DNA of 64,000 nucleotides from positions 2,191,001 to 2,255,000 of the forward strand of contig NZ_JAVDYB010000001.1 in NCBI RefSeq assembly GCF_031458235.1, read 5' to 3'. Made by a program: the position numbers and the translations under genes. The notes beneath the pieces are model-generated. The model saw nothing but the letters and a program-made list of their open reading frames with translations, did not search any database and was not told the DNA's origin. Positions 22,994 to 31,289 of the stretch are shown here, piece by piece; within the stretch, counting starts at the first letter, position 1; every line of letters starts with the position of its first letter. The DNA is from Catenuloplanes atrovinosus. GTDB taxonomy: Bacteria; Actinomycetota; Actinomycetes; Mycobacteriales; Micromonosporaceae.

Positions 22994-25462
22994 ATGTCCC
23001 GACGACGCATCCTCACCAGGGCCGGGGCGGCCCTGCTCCTCAGCACCGCGCTGCTGGCCATGCCCGGCACCTCCGTGGCCGCGCCGGAGTACACGATCAC
23101 GCTCGACCCGGGCGCGGCGGGCGTCGAGATCCCCGACTCGATGTACGGCGTGTTCTTCGAGGACATCAACTACGCGGCGGACGGCGGCCTCTACGCCGAG
23201 CTGGTGCGGAACCGCTCGTTCGAGTTCCTCCCGGCGGACAACGCGTCGTTCACCGGCCTGACCGCCTGGATCACCCCCGGCACCACGGCCGACGACGACG
23301 GCCGCCTGCACGAGCGCAACCGCACCTACCTGCGGCTCGCGGGCGGGCAGTCGCTCACCAACGCCGGTTACAACAGCGGGATCGCGGTCCGGGGCGGAGC
23401 GCTCTACGACTTCTCGATCTGGGTGGCCGGGAGCGCGCCGCTGACCGTCACGCTGCACGACGCCGCGGGCCAGGCGCTCGCCGCACCGCTGACGATCACC
23501 ACGCGCGGCGACGGCTGGGCGAAGTACACCGGCACGCTGCGGGCCACCCGCACCACGGACGCGGGGCGGCTGACCGTCCGGGCCGGGGGCACCGGCGCGC
23601 TGCGGGTGGACGAGGTCTCGCTGTTCCCGCGCGACACGTTCAGGAACCGGCCGAACGGGCTGCGCCGGGACCTCGCGGAGAAGATCGCGGCGCTCGACCC
23701 GGGCTTCGTGCGCTTCCCCGGCGGGTGCCTGGTCAACACCGGCAGCCACTACGGGTACGACGCGGCCTCGAACTACGAGCGGGCCCGGTCGTACCAGTGG
23801 AAGGACACGGTCGGGCCGGTCGAGCAGCGGGCGACGAACAGGAACTTCTGGGGCTACAACCAGTCGTACGGCCTGGGCTACTACGAATACTTCCAGTTCT
23901 CCGAGGACATCGGCGCGATGCCGCTGCCGGTGGTGCCCGCCCTGGTGACCGGCTGCGGGCAGAACCGGGCCACGGACGACGAGGCGCTGCTGCAACGGCA
24001 CATCCAGGACACGCTCGACCTGATCGAGTTCGCCAACGGGCCGGTCACGTCGACGTGGGGCAAGCTCCGGTCCGACATGGGGCATCCCGAGCCCTTCGGT
24101 CTGACGCACGTGGCGGTCGGCAACGAGGAGAACCTGCCGGACGCGTACTTCGCGCGGTTCGTGAAGTTCCGCGCCGCGATCGAGGCCCGCTACCCGCAGA
24201 TCACGGTGATCGGCAACACCGGGCCGGACGACACCGGCGCCACGTTCGACCGGCTGTGGGAGCTCAACCGCCAGGCCGGCACGGAGATGGTCGACGAGCA
24301 CTACTACAACAGCCCGGCCTGGTTCCTGTCGCACAACGAGCGGTACGACGCGTACGACCGGAACGGCCCGGCGGTGTTCCTCGGCGAGTACGCGTCGCTG
24401 GACAACAAGCTGTTCAACTCGCTGGCCGAGGCCGCGTACATGACCGGGCTGGAGCGCAACGCCGACGTGGTGCGGATGGCCTCCTACGCGCCGCTGCTGG
24501 CCAACATCGACCACGTGCAGTGGCGGCCGGACCTGATCTGGTTCGACAACGACGAGTCGTGGGGCTCGACCAGCTACCAGGTGCAGAAGCTGTTCATGAA
24601 CAACGTGGGCGACCGTACCGTGCCCAGCTCGCTCGCCGGGCCGGGCCTGGAGCCGCAGCCGATCACCGGCGGCGTCGGGCTCTCCACCTGGGCCACCTCC
24701 GTGCGCTACGACGACGTGCGGGTCACCACGCCGGCCGGTGAGACGCTGTTCGCGGACGACTTCTCCGGCGGCGCGGACGCGTGGCGCCCGTTCACCGGCC
24801 GGGGCGCCTGGTCCGTGGTGGACGGTGCCTACGTGCAGTCGGACACCGCGGCGCAGGACACGATGGTGCGCGGCGCGGACATCACCGCCACCGACTACGA
24901 CTACTCGGTCAAGGCCACCAAGCTCTCCGGCGCGGAGGGCTTCCTGATCGGCTTCGGCCTCAAGGACACCGGCGCCTTCTACTGGTGGAACCTGGGCGGC
25001 TGGAACAACACCCAGGGCGGCATCGAGAAGGGCGTCGGCGGCGCCAAGGAACAGGTGCTGCTCAAGCCCAGCACGGTGGAGACCGGCCGCACCTACGACA
25101 TCACCATCCAGGTCCGCGGCACCTCGGTGAAACTGCTGCTGGACGGCGTGGAGTGGGCGAGCTTCACCGACGACCAGGTGACCGCGCCGGTCGCGCAGGT
25201 CGTCACGCGCGACGGCGACGACCTGATCGTCAAGGTGGTCAACGCGCAGGACCGGCCCGCCGTCACCCGCGTCGACCTGGGCGGGCTGCGGGTGGACGGC
25301 CGCGCCCGGGCCACCGTGATCACCGGCGACCCCGCGGAGCAGAACACCCGGTCCGCCGAGCCGATCCAGCCCGTGACCACCACGGTCACCGGCATCTCGT
25401 CCGACTTCACCCGGACCTTCCCGGCCAACTCCGTCACGTTCCTGCGACTGAAGACCAAGTGA
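22994..25462 (+). CDS. Secreted GH51 alpha-L-arabinofuranosidase with inserted LamG-like domain
   Basis: The product is 822 residues with a signal MSRRRILTRAGAALLLSTAL ... TSVAA. The (beta/alpha)8 catalytic region follows from IPDSMYGVFFEDINYAADGG (about 50-70). The acid/base Glu lies in VAVGNEEN (about residue 378) and the nucleophile in FLGEYAS (about 465). After LFMNNVGDRTVPSS comes an inserted beta-sandwich (about 583-745: LFADDFSGGADAWRPF, YYWW-NLGGWNNTQGG-like carbohydrate-binding residues). The normal C-terminal GH51 beta domain (VAQVVTRDGDDLIVKVVNAQ ... FPANSVTFLRLK) then resumes, so the domain sits inside the usual GH51 architecture. It removes arabinofuranosyl groups from arabinan or arabinoxylan. 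It is the first gene of a pair with the GH43 (11 bp gap) behind the LacI-type site. Confidence 0.9.
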   Translation: MSRRRILTRAGAALLLSTALLAMPGTSVAAPEYTITLDPGAAGVEIPDSMYGVFFEDINYAADGGLYAELVRNRSFEFLPADNASFTGLTAWITPGTTADDDGRLHERNRTYLRLAGGQSLTNAGYNSGIAVRGGALYDFSIWVAGSAPLTVTLHDAAGQALAAPLTITTRGDGWAKYTGTLRATRTTDAGRLTVRAGGTGALRVDEVSLFPRDTFRNRPNGLRRDLAEKIAALDPGFVRFPGGCLVNTGSHYGYDAASNYERARSYQWKDTVGPVEQRATNRNFWGYNQSYGLGYYEYFQFSEDIGAMPLPVVPALVTGCGQNRATDDEALLQRHIQDTLDLIEFANGPVTSTWGKLRSDMGHPEPFGLTHVAVGNEENLPDAYFARFVKFRAAIEARYPQITVIGNTGPDDTGATFDRLWELNRQAGTEMVDEHYYNSPAWFLSHNERYDAYDRNGPAVFLGEYASLDNKLFNSLAEAAYMTGLERNADVVRMASYAPLLANIDHVQWRPDLIWFDNDESWGSTSYQVQKLFMNNVGDRTVPSSLAGPGLEPQPITGGVGLSTWATSVRYDDVRVTTPAGETLFADDFSGGADAWRPFTGRGAWSVVDGAYVQSDTAAQDTMVRGADITATDYDYSVKATKLSGAEGFLIGFGLKDTGAFYWWNLGGWNNTQGGIEKGVGGAKEQVLLKPSTVETGRTYDITIQVRGTSVKLLLDGVEWASFTDDQVTAPVAQVVTRDGDDLIVKVVNAQDRPAVTRVDLGGLRVDGRARATVITGDPAEQNTRSAEPIQPVTTTVTGISSDFTRTFPANSVTFLRLKTK

Positions 25463-25473
25463 GGGGTGCACAG

Positions 25474-26904
25474 ATGACCAGCCGTCGCAACCTGCTGCTG
25501 GGCGTGGCCGGGGCCGGGATGCTCGGTGGCCTCGGCGCCGCCACGCCCGCGACCGCGCGGGACGACCGCACGGACGCGGAGATCTACGGCGTACCCACCG
25601 CCGATCCGCTCATCGCGCAGCGCGCCGACCCGTTCATCACGCCCCGCACCGGCGGGCGGTACTACTTCACCGCGTCCGTCCCGGAGTACGACCGGCTGAT
25701 CGTGCGGGGCGCGAGCACGATCGCCGGGCTGGCCACCGCCGCCGAGTCGGTGGTCTGGCGGCGGCCCGCGTCCGGGCCGATGGGCGGCCACATCTGGGCG
25801 CCCGAGCTGCACCGCATCGACGGCCGCTGGTACATCTACTTCGCGGCCGGCGACTCCGACGACGTGTTCCGCATCCGCACGTACGTGCTGGAGTCCCCGC
25901 TCGCCGACCCGGCCGACCCGGCCGGCTGGACGCTGCGCGGCCGGCTCGCCACCGAGTGGGACGGGTTCACGCTGGACGCCACCACGTTCGCCCACCGCGG
26001 CCGGCGCTACCTGGTGTGGGCGCAGTCCGAACCGGAGATCGCGGTCAACTCCAGCCTCTACATCGCGCCGATGAGCAACCCGTGGACGCTCGGCGGCAAG
26101 CCCACCCGGATCGCCACGCCCACCCGCGACTGGGAGATCCAGGGCTTCAAGGTCAACGAGGGGCCGGCCGTGCTGATCCGCAACGGCCGGGTCTTCGTGA
26201 CGTTCTCCGCCAGCGCCACCGACGCCCGCTACGCGATGGGCCTGCTCACCGCACCCGCCTCCGCCGACCTGCTACGCCACGCGTCCTGGACCAAGACGCC
26301 CGGGCCGGTCCTCACCACGAACGAGCACACCCGGCGGTACGGGCCGGGGCACAACTCGTTCACCGTGGCCGAGGACGGCGTGACCGACGTGCTGGTCTAC
26401 CACGCGCGCGACTACCGCGACATCACCGGCGACCCGCTCTACGACCCGAACCGGCACACGCGCGTGCAGAAGCTCTACTGGCATCCGGACGGCACGCCGA
26501 TGTTCGGCATCCCGGTCGGCACCGGCGGCCCGATCGTGCGCATCTCCCCGGCCGGCGTGCGCGACGCGTTCGTCCGGCACGACCCCGCGGACGGCACGGT
26601 CACGGTGCCGGTCGCGCCGCGCGACCTGGAGAACACACAGTTCCGGTTCGTGCCGGGCCTGGCCGGCGCGGGCACCGAGTCGATCGAGTCGGTCAGCCGC
26701 CCGGGCCGGTACCTGCGCGTGGTGAACGGCACGGTCCGGGTGGAGCCCGCCGCGGCCGGCGACGGCCCGGCCAGCTTCCGGCGGACCCGGCGGCCGGGCG
26801 GCGGGATCACCGTCCAGCTCGCCGCCGACCCGGCCGTCCACCTGCGCCACGAGCGGGGCGCGCTGGTCGCGGGCACCCGGCCCGGCGCGTTCACGCTGAG
26901 CTGA
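25474..26904 (+). CDS. GH43 arabinofuranosidase/xylosidase with C-terminal AbfB-like domain
   Basis: The product is 476 residues from ATG 25474 behind GAGGGG. The twin-arginine-like signal is MTSRRNLLLGVAGAGMLGGL. The GH43 five-bladed propeller starts at ADPFITPRTGGRYYFTA (catalytic base Asp near residue 52). GGHIWAPELHRIDGRWYIYF (about 108-127) is the family strand motif, and WEIQGFKVNEGPAVLIRNGR carries the general-acid Glu. Residues about 360-476 (QFRFVPGLAGAGTESIESVS, RPGRYLRVVNG, DGPASFRR) resemble an arabinofuranose-binding AbfB/CBM42 trefoil. Together with the GH51 enzyme 11 bp upstream it would debranch and cleave arabinan. Linked by operon and shared operator. Confidence 0.88.
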   Translation: MTSRRNLLLGVAGAGMLGGLGAATPATARDDRTDAEIYGVPTADPLIAQRADPFITPRTGGRYYFTASVPEYDRLIVRGASTIAGLATAAESVVWRRPASGPMGGHIWAPELHRIDGRWYIYFAAGDSDDVFRIRTYVLESPLADPADPAGWTLRGRLATEWDGFTLDATTFAHRGRRYLVWAQSEPEIAVNSSLYIAPMSNPWTLGGKPTRIATPTRDWEIQGFKVNEGPAVLIRNGRVFVTFSASATDARYAMGLLTAPASADLLRHASWTKTPGPVLTTNEHTRRYGPGHNSFTVAEDGVTDVLVYHARDYRDITGDPLYDPNRHTRVQKLYWHPDGTPMFGIPVGTGGPIVRISPAGVRDAFVRHDPADGTVTVPVAPRDLENTQFRFVPGLAGAGTESIESVSRPGRYLRVVNGTVRVEPAAAGDGPASFRRTRRPGGGITVQLAADPAVHLRHERGALVAGTRPGAFTLS

Positions 26905-26962
26905 CCCTCCCGAGTGTGACGCGGGGACCGGTTCCGGCCGGTCCTCGCTTACCATCTGCTGC

Positions 26963-27565
26963 GTGACCAGCCCGAACCGGCGGACCGCGCACGCGGAGGC
27001 CACGCGCCAGGCGATCCTGGCCGCGGCCCGGCGGCTGTTCGTCGAGCGCGGCTACTTCGAGACCCGGGTGGAGGACATCGCGCGCGCCGCCCACGTCGGC
27101 GCGCCCGCGGTCTACGCCACCGGCGGCGGCAAGAGCGGCCTGCTGCGCACGCTCATCGAGGCCGGCACGCACGGCGGCGACGCCGACGCGATCCACGCGC
27201 GGATCGCGGCCGAGACCGACCCGGACGCGCTGCTGCGCTTCATCGTGGACGCCACCCGCGGCGTCTTCGAGGAGTGGGCACCGCTGATCCGCCAGGTCAC
27301 CGACGCCGCACCACAGGACCCGGCCGTCCGCGAGAGCCTGGAGACCGCGCACGCCGGCCTGCGCCGCGGCCTGTTCCGCACCGCCGACCGGCTGGCCGAG
27401 CTGGGCGCCCTCCAGCCCGGCCTGGACGCCGGCGAGGCCGCCGACCTGCTCTGGTACTTCCTGAACGACCAGTCCTACTTCACCCTCACCGGCGACCTGT
27501 GCTGGCCACCGTCGCGAGCCGCCGACTGGCTCCACCACCGCCTCCGCACGGTCCTGCTCCACTGA
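26963..27565 (+). CDS. TetR-family regulator
   Basis: The product is 200 residues. The N-terminal DNA-binding domain reads AEATRQAILAAARRLFVERG and then FETRVEDIARAAHVGAPAVY (about residues 10-55), the classic TetR helix-turn-helix with a Tyr/Tyr-like position at the end. The C-terminal ~140 residues are helical: ARRRLFRTADRLAELGALQP-like segments and DLLWYFLNDQSYFTLTGDL. It follows the arabinan pair on the same strand with about 58 bp between, but the target is not evident; TetR proteins often control adjacent exporters. GTG 26963 is the start. Confidence 0.9.
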   Translation: MTSPNRRTAHAEATRQAILAAARRLFVERGYFETRVEDIARAAHVGAPAVYATGGGKSGLLRTLIEAGTHGGDADAIHARIAAETDPDALLRFIVDATRGVFEEWAPLIRQVTDAAPQDPAVRESLETAHAGLRRGLFRTADRLAELGALQPGLDAGEAADLLWYFLNDQSYFTLTGDLCWPPSRAADWLHHRLRTVLLH

Positions 27566-27629
27566 CCCGCGCGGCGCGGCGGGCCGCGGAGACGGTTGCG
27601 GCCGGTGACGCTCACGCCGTACTGAACGG

Positions 27630-28253
27630 TCAGAGCACGCCCTGGTGGCGGGCCAGGTGGCGGTCCAGCACGGCCAGGTAGCCGGCGCCGTCGTGGGCGG
27701 CGAGCAGGCGGGCGAGGTCCTCGTGCTCGTCGAACGCCTCGTCCGCCTTGAGCCCGCCGACGGTCAGGACCTGGTGGAATAGGCGCAGCTGGCGGTCCCG
27801 CAGCAGGTCGTAGTAGTGCGCGGCGATGCGGTTGCCGGACAGCGAGATCACGGCGCCGTGGAAGTCGCAGTCGGCCACCACGTACGCGTTGAGGTCGTCG
27901 CAGTCCAAGGCCTCGCGCTGGTAGCCGAGCGGCGTCCGCAGCGCGGCGGTGATCCGTGCCGGGTCGACGCGGTCGGCGACGACGCGGGCGGCGGCGGTGC
28001 GCTCCAGCGCGCCGCGCATCTCCAGGACGTCACGCGCCTCGCCCGGCGGGATCGCGGTCACCACCGCGCCCTGCCGGCTGGACAGCGTCAGCAGCCGCTC
28101 CGCCTCCAGCCGCAGGAACGCCTCGTGCACGGGCGTCCGGCTCAGCTCCAGCTCGGCGCAGATCTGGCCCTCGCTGAGCCGCGCGCCGCCGACGAGCTCG
28201 CCCCGGATGATGCGCTCCTTCATGTACGCGTACGCGCGCTCGGCCGCCGTCAT
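27630..28253 (-). CDS. GntR-family regulator (FadR/FCD subgroup)
   Basis: The product is 207 residues from ATG 28253. The winged helix (about 1-75) has TAAERAYAYMKERIIRGELV and GGARLSEGQICAELELSRTP, then VHEAFLRLEAERLLTLSSRQ, the GntR signature. The C-terminal FCD domain (about 85-205) carries VADCDFHGAVISLSGNRIAA (Asp-His metal pair), DEHEDLARLLAAHD and LDRHLARHQGVL, which hold the metal-binding His residues. FCD members sense organic acids. It is divergent from nothing here: the quinone oxidoreductase lies 95 bp upstream on the same strand and could be a target or a partner in an operon. Confidence 0.9.
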   Translation of the reverse strand: MTAAERAYAYMKERIIRGELVGGARLSEGQICAELELSRTPVHEAFLRLEAERLLTLSSRQGAVVTAIPPGEARDVLEMRGALERTAAARVVADRVDPARITAALRTPLGYQREALDCDDLNAYVVADCDFHGAVISLSGNRIAAHYYDLLRDRQLRLFHQVLTVGGLKADEAFDEHEDLARLLAAHDGAGYLAVLDRHLARHQGVL

Positions 28254-28348
28254 CCCGCCACCATATCGCGACCATGAAAGACCAAAATCAAGATCATTCA
28301 ACGGTACGTACGACCCCGTGCCACCTCGCCGACAGCCTGCTCCACGCC

Positions 28349-29311
28349 TCAGATCAGCAGCAGGGACTTGCCCACCACGCTTCGGGCGGCCAGCGCGCGG
28401 TGCGCGTCCGCGGCCCGCTCCAGCGGGAACGTGGCCCCGATGACCGCGCGCCACCGGCCCTGGGCGACACGATCCAGCGCCTGCTCCAGGAGCACCCGTT
28501 CGACTTCCGGCGCCGGCCGGCCCTCGGACAGCGGCGTGAAGACGCGGATGCCCCGCCGGACCGCCGCGTCCACGTCGGGCGGGAGCAGACCGCCCGCGGT
28601 GCCGAACACGACCACGCGCCCGCCCGCCGCGGTCGCCTCCACCGCGGCCGCGCCCGGCGCGCCGCCGGCCCCGTCGTAGGTCAGCGTCGCGCCACCCCCG
28701 ATCGTGGCGCGTACCGTGTCGGCCCAGTCCGGCCGCGTGTAGTCGACCGTGACCTCCGCGCCCAGCTCGCGCGCGAGGGCCCGCTTCCGCTCGGTGGAGG
28801 CGGCCGCGACGACGCGCGCGCCGGCCTCGACCGCGAGCTGCGTCAGCAGCGATCCGGCGCCGCCGGCCGCGGCCAGGATCAGCACCCACTCGCCCTTCTG
28901 CGGCGCGCCGAGCGCGTGGAAGCGCAGCGCGGTCACGCCGTCGTGCATCATCGCGGCGGCCTGGTCGAGCGCGACCTCGTCCGGAACCGGCACGATCCGG
29001 TCGACGCCGGCCGCGATCCGCTCCGCGTAGCCGAGGTCCGCGCGCACCACCACGCGCCGGCCCACCCAGCCCGGGTCCACGCCGTCGCCGGTCTCCAGCA
29101 CGGTGCCGGCGCCGCCGAAGCCCGGAACGTACGGCAGCGCGCGCGGGAAGAACGCCTGCCCGTCGCCGCTGCGCAGCATGGTGTCCAGGAACAGCACGTC
29201 GGCCGCGTGCAGGCCGACCACCACCTGTCCCGGTGCCGCCGCCGGATCGGGCAGCCGCACCGGCAGCAACTCCTCCGGACCCCCGAACGCGCCCACCTGT
29301 ACCGCCCGCAC
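28349..29311 (-). CDS. Zinc-type alcohol dehydrogenase / quinone oxidoreductase (MDR family)
   Basis: The product is 320 residues; GTG 29311 has a purine-rich GAAAGGGG upstream. The GroES-like part begins RAVQVGAFGGPEELLPVRLP and includes PYVPGFGGAGTVLETGDGV (about 60-78). The Rossmann motif of MDRs is WVLILAAAGGAGSLLTQLAV (about 142-162, GGAGSL-type), then EAGARVVAAAST. It lacks the catalytic zinc Cys/His set, so it is the quinone-oxidoreductase branch (NADPH-dependent, one-electron or enoyl reduction). KSLLLI ends the chain as in the family. It is in a leftward group with GntR below and an alpha/beta hydrolase above. Confidence 0.88.
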   Translation of the reverse strand: MRAVQVGAFGGPEELLPVRLPDPAAAPGQVVVGLHAADVLFLDTMLRSGDGQAFFPRALPYVPGFGGAGTVLETGDGVDPGWVGRRVVVRADLGYAERIAAGVDRIVPVPDEVALDQAAAMMHDGVTALRFHALGAPQKGEWVLILAAAGGAGSLLTQLAVEAGARVVAAASTERKRALARELGAEVTVDYTRPDWADTVRATIGGGATLTYDGAGGAPGAAAVEATAAGGRVVVFGTAGGLLPPDVDAAVRRGIRVFTPLSEGRPAPEVERVLLEQALDRVAQGRWRAVIGATFPLERAADAHRALAARSVVGKSLLLI

Positions 29312-29370
29312 CCCGCACCCCTTTCGGCCCGCTCCCGGGTGAAAGCGTCCAACCTGAACCGGGGTTGAGG

Positions 29371-30174
29371 TCAAGCGTCGATGAGCGCCTTCGCCAGCGC
29401 GTTCCGGGCGGCCTCGTCGTCGATGGTCGCGGTGCCGTCGCCGCCCTGCTCGCCGTACGCGCCGAACTGCGCGTGGCTCATGCCGTCGATCTGCACGAAC
29501 GTCGCGTCCGGGGGCAGCAGGTGCGCCTTCTCCCCGATGTCCCGCGGCGTGCTGAGCGCGTCCGCCGAGCCGCCCACGCTGAGCACCGGGAGCGCGGTGC
29601 CGGAGATGTCGTCGTCGCAGTACGACCCGAGCAGCACCAGCCCCGCGATCCGCTCCGGCGTCTCCGCCGCGTACGCGCAGGCACGCACGCCGCCGAGCGA
29701 GTGGCCGCCGACCCGCCAGGTGCTGATCTCCGGTGCGAGCGCGGTGAGGGCGGCCAGCGCGCGCGTCTCCAGGATCGCGAACCGCACCGGCGGGCGCACG
29801 ATGACCACGGTGGTGCCGGCGTCGACCAGCGGCGCGAGCGTCCACGCGTAGGCCTCCGCCTCGACCCGGGCGCCCGGGATGAACAGCAGCCCCTCCCCGG
29901 TCGAGGCCGCGGCCGGCCGCATCACGATCCCGTCCCCGGCGTCCTCGACCTGGCGCTCCACCTCCGCGAACCGCGCCGCGTCCGCCCGCAGCGGCACCGC
30001 CAGCCACACCCCGGCGGCGGCCACCGCGGCGACGGCCACCGCGGCGAGCCCGCCGGCCACCCACCGCCACCAGCGGATCTTCCTGGCGCCGGCCGCATCG
30101 GTCCCGGGTGCGTGGTCCGGCCCGATGCCGGCGTCGTCCGTCGCGTCGGCCTCGGGTGACCGGTCGGTGTCCAT
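29371..30174 (-). CDS. Membrane-anchored alpha/beta hydrolase
   Basis: The product is 267 residues from ATG 30174; an in-frame TTG at 30180 is closer to the GGAG and may be used. The N-terminus is acidic and cytoplasmic (DTDRSPEADATDDAGIGPDH). One membrane helix follows at about 38-60 (VAGGLAAVAVAAVAAAGVWL), then the outside alpha/beta hydrolase domain. EGLLFIPGARVEAEAYAWTL (about 95-115) is a strand-to-loop oxyanion region. The nucleophile elbow is RVGGHSLGGVRACAYAAE (Ser in G-H-S-L-G, near 158). LSVGGSADALSTP and IDGMSHAQFGAYG give the Asp and His. A family of extracellular carboxylesterases with this shape is common in actinomycetes; the substrate is unknown. Confidence 0.85.
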   Translation of the reverse strand: MDTDRSPEADATDDAGIGPDHAPGTDAAGARKIRWWRWVAGGLAAVAVAAVAAAGVWLAVPLRADAARFAEVERQVEDAGDGIVMRPAAASTGEGLLFIPGARVEAEAYAWTLAPLVDAGTTVVIVRPPVRFAILETRALAALTALAPEISTWRVGGHSLGGVRACAYAAETPERIAGLVLLGSYCDDDISGTALPVLSVGGSADALSTPRDIGEKAHLLPPDATFVQIDGMSHAQFGAYGEQGGDGTATIDDEAARNALAKALIDA

Positions 30175-30213
30175 GAACAACTCGCTCTCCAGGCGGCGGG
30201 GTGCCCGAGCAGC

Positions 30214-30383
30214 CTAGGGCATGTCTGGCGGATCTTCGCCGGCCTGCGGCGTGGCCCAGGCGCCGCCTGGCCGCACGTCGCGAAAGCCCACATACAACAC
30301 CGGTATGCGGACTTCCGCGCCGCACACCCAGACGACACCTGGACCTCGCCTCGGCTCGACGACATCCACCAGACACGCCCTAG
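30214..30383. mobile_element. MITE-like element (170 bp, IS5-type ends)
   Basis: Ends match as a terminal inverted repeat: CTAGGGCATGTCTGGCGGA at 30214-30232 and the complement of 30365-30383 (CTAGGGCGTGTCTGGTGGA). They differ at two positions, and the match continues loosely inward. The outermost CTAG on each side could be a 4-bp target duplication, as made by some IS5-family transposases. The inside is GC-rich with small palindromes and no transposase frame, so movement would need a transposase elsewhere. It sits cleanly between the hydrolase start and the rhodanese stop. I could not see a second copy in this window. Confidence 0.7.
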
Positions 30384-30398
30384 CCGGGGGAGATCACC

Positions 30399-30809
30399 TC
30401 ACTCGCGGACGTCGGCGGGCCCGGCCGTGGTCGGCAGTCCGGCCGTGATCCACGCCTCCACGCCGCCCGCCAGGTCCGTGGCCCGGTGCAGGCCGATCGC
30501 GCGCAGGCTGGCCGCCGCCAGGCTGGAGCTGTACCCCTGCCGGCACACCACCACGACCGGCACGTCGTAGCCGGTCGCCTCCGGGATGCGACTGCCGGAC
30601 GCGGGGTCGAGCCGCCACTCCAGCACGGTGCGGTCGATCACGATCGCCCCCGGCAGCTCTCCCTGCCGTGCCCGCTGCCGGTCCGTGCGCGTGTCGACCA
30701 GCAGCGCCCCGTCGGCCACCGCCGCCCAGGTCTCGCGCGGATCGAGCCGTCGCATCCCGTCCCGCGCCCGTTCCAGCAGCGCGTCCACCCCACCAACCGC
30801 CGTCGTCAT
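30399..30809 (-). CDS. Rhodanese-domain protein
   Basis: The product is 136 residues from ATG 30809 (MTTAVGGVDALLERARDGMR). It is a single rhodanese fold: ALLVDTRTDRQRARQGELPG (about 40-59, Asp-Thr-Arg motif 'V-D-x-R'), GAIVIDRTVLEWRL, and the active loop VVVVCRQGYSSSLAAASLRA (Cys near 95, six-residue CRQGYS loop). RATDLAGGVEAWITAGLPTT is the usual rhodanese end. Single-domain rhodaneses move sulfane sulfur from thiosulfate or persulfides to acceptors such as cyanide or thiols; actual donors are unknown. The gene ends 15 bp from the MITE-like element. Confidence 0.9.
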   Translation of the reverse strand: MTTAVGGVDALLERARDGMRRLDPRETWAAVADGALLVDTRTDRQRARQGELPGAIVIDRTVLEWRLDPASGSRIPEATGYDVPVVVVCRQGYSSSLAAASLRAIGLHRATDLAGGVEAWITAGLPTTAGPADVRE

Positions 30810-31289
30810 GTCCCGATCATGCCCGCTTCGCCGCCATCCGGCCGGATTGCCGCGATGCATACGTGGCCGCCCGTGACAGCGGCGACGTGCGCATGGCCGC
30901 CGTCACCACATCCCTGAAGGCGACATAAGGCGAAATGTCGGGCGCGCGGCGCCCTGTCGTGTGCCTCCCGCCGCCGCGGAACCGGCTCCGACGCGGCGTC
31001 GGAGCGGCGGCGGAGCCGCCGCGAGGTTTGCCCGCGGGAGCATGCGGACCGCCACCACGCCGGAAGCGGGAATATGAGGCCCGTGTCGTTCCCGGACCGG
31101 CTGAGTGCCTGCGGCGGCAGGCGGGCCGCGACCATGCTGGGAGCGGATATGCAGCTCCGGGCCGGCGGGCACGCGGGGAGCGGTACGAGGGTCCGGGGCC
31201 GCCCGCGGGAGCGTGCGGGCCGCCGTGGGTGATCTTGTGGAGGGGTGGAATTGGGGGGTGGAGGGGGCGGGCCAGTACAGTTCGCGGAC
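30810..31289. other. 480-bp gap with imperfect repeats and hairpins
   Basis: No credible gene was seen. It holds the direct repeat at 31030-31053 and 31201-31224 (see below), an 8-bp-arm hairpin GCTCCGAC (about 30978-31000), and several GC-rich hairpins near 31000-31025. The SDR gene's purine-rich ribosome site is at its right end. Confidence 0.5.
31030..31053 (+). repeat. 24-bp direct repeat, copy 1 (copy 2 at 31201-31224)
   Basis: GCCCGCGGGAGCATGCGG, then ACCGCC, recurs 171 bp later at 31201-31224 with two differences (A to G at two positions). Between them lie a further weak copy and GGGAGCGGATATGC-like words. Function unknown. Confidence 0.6.
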
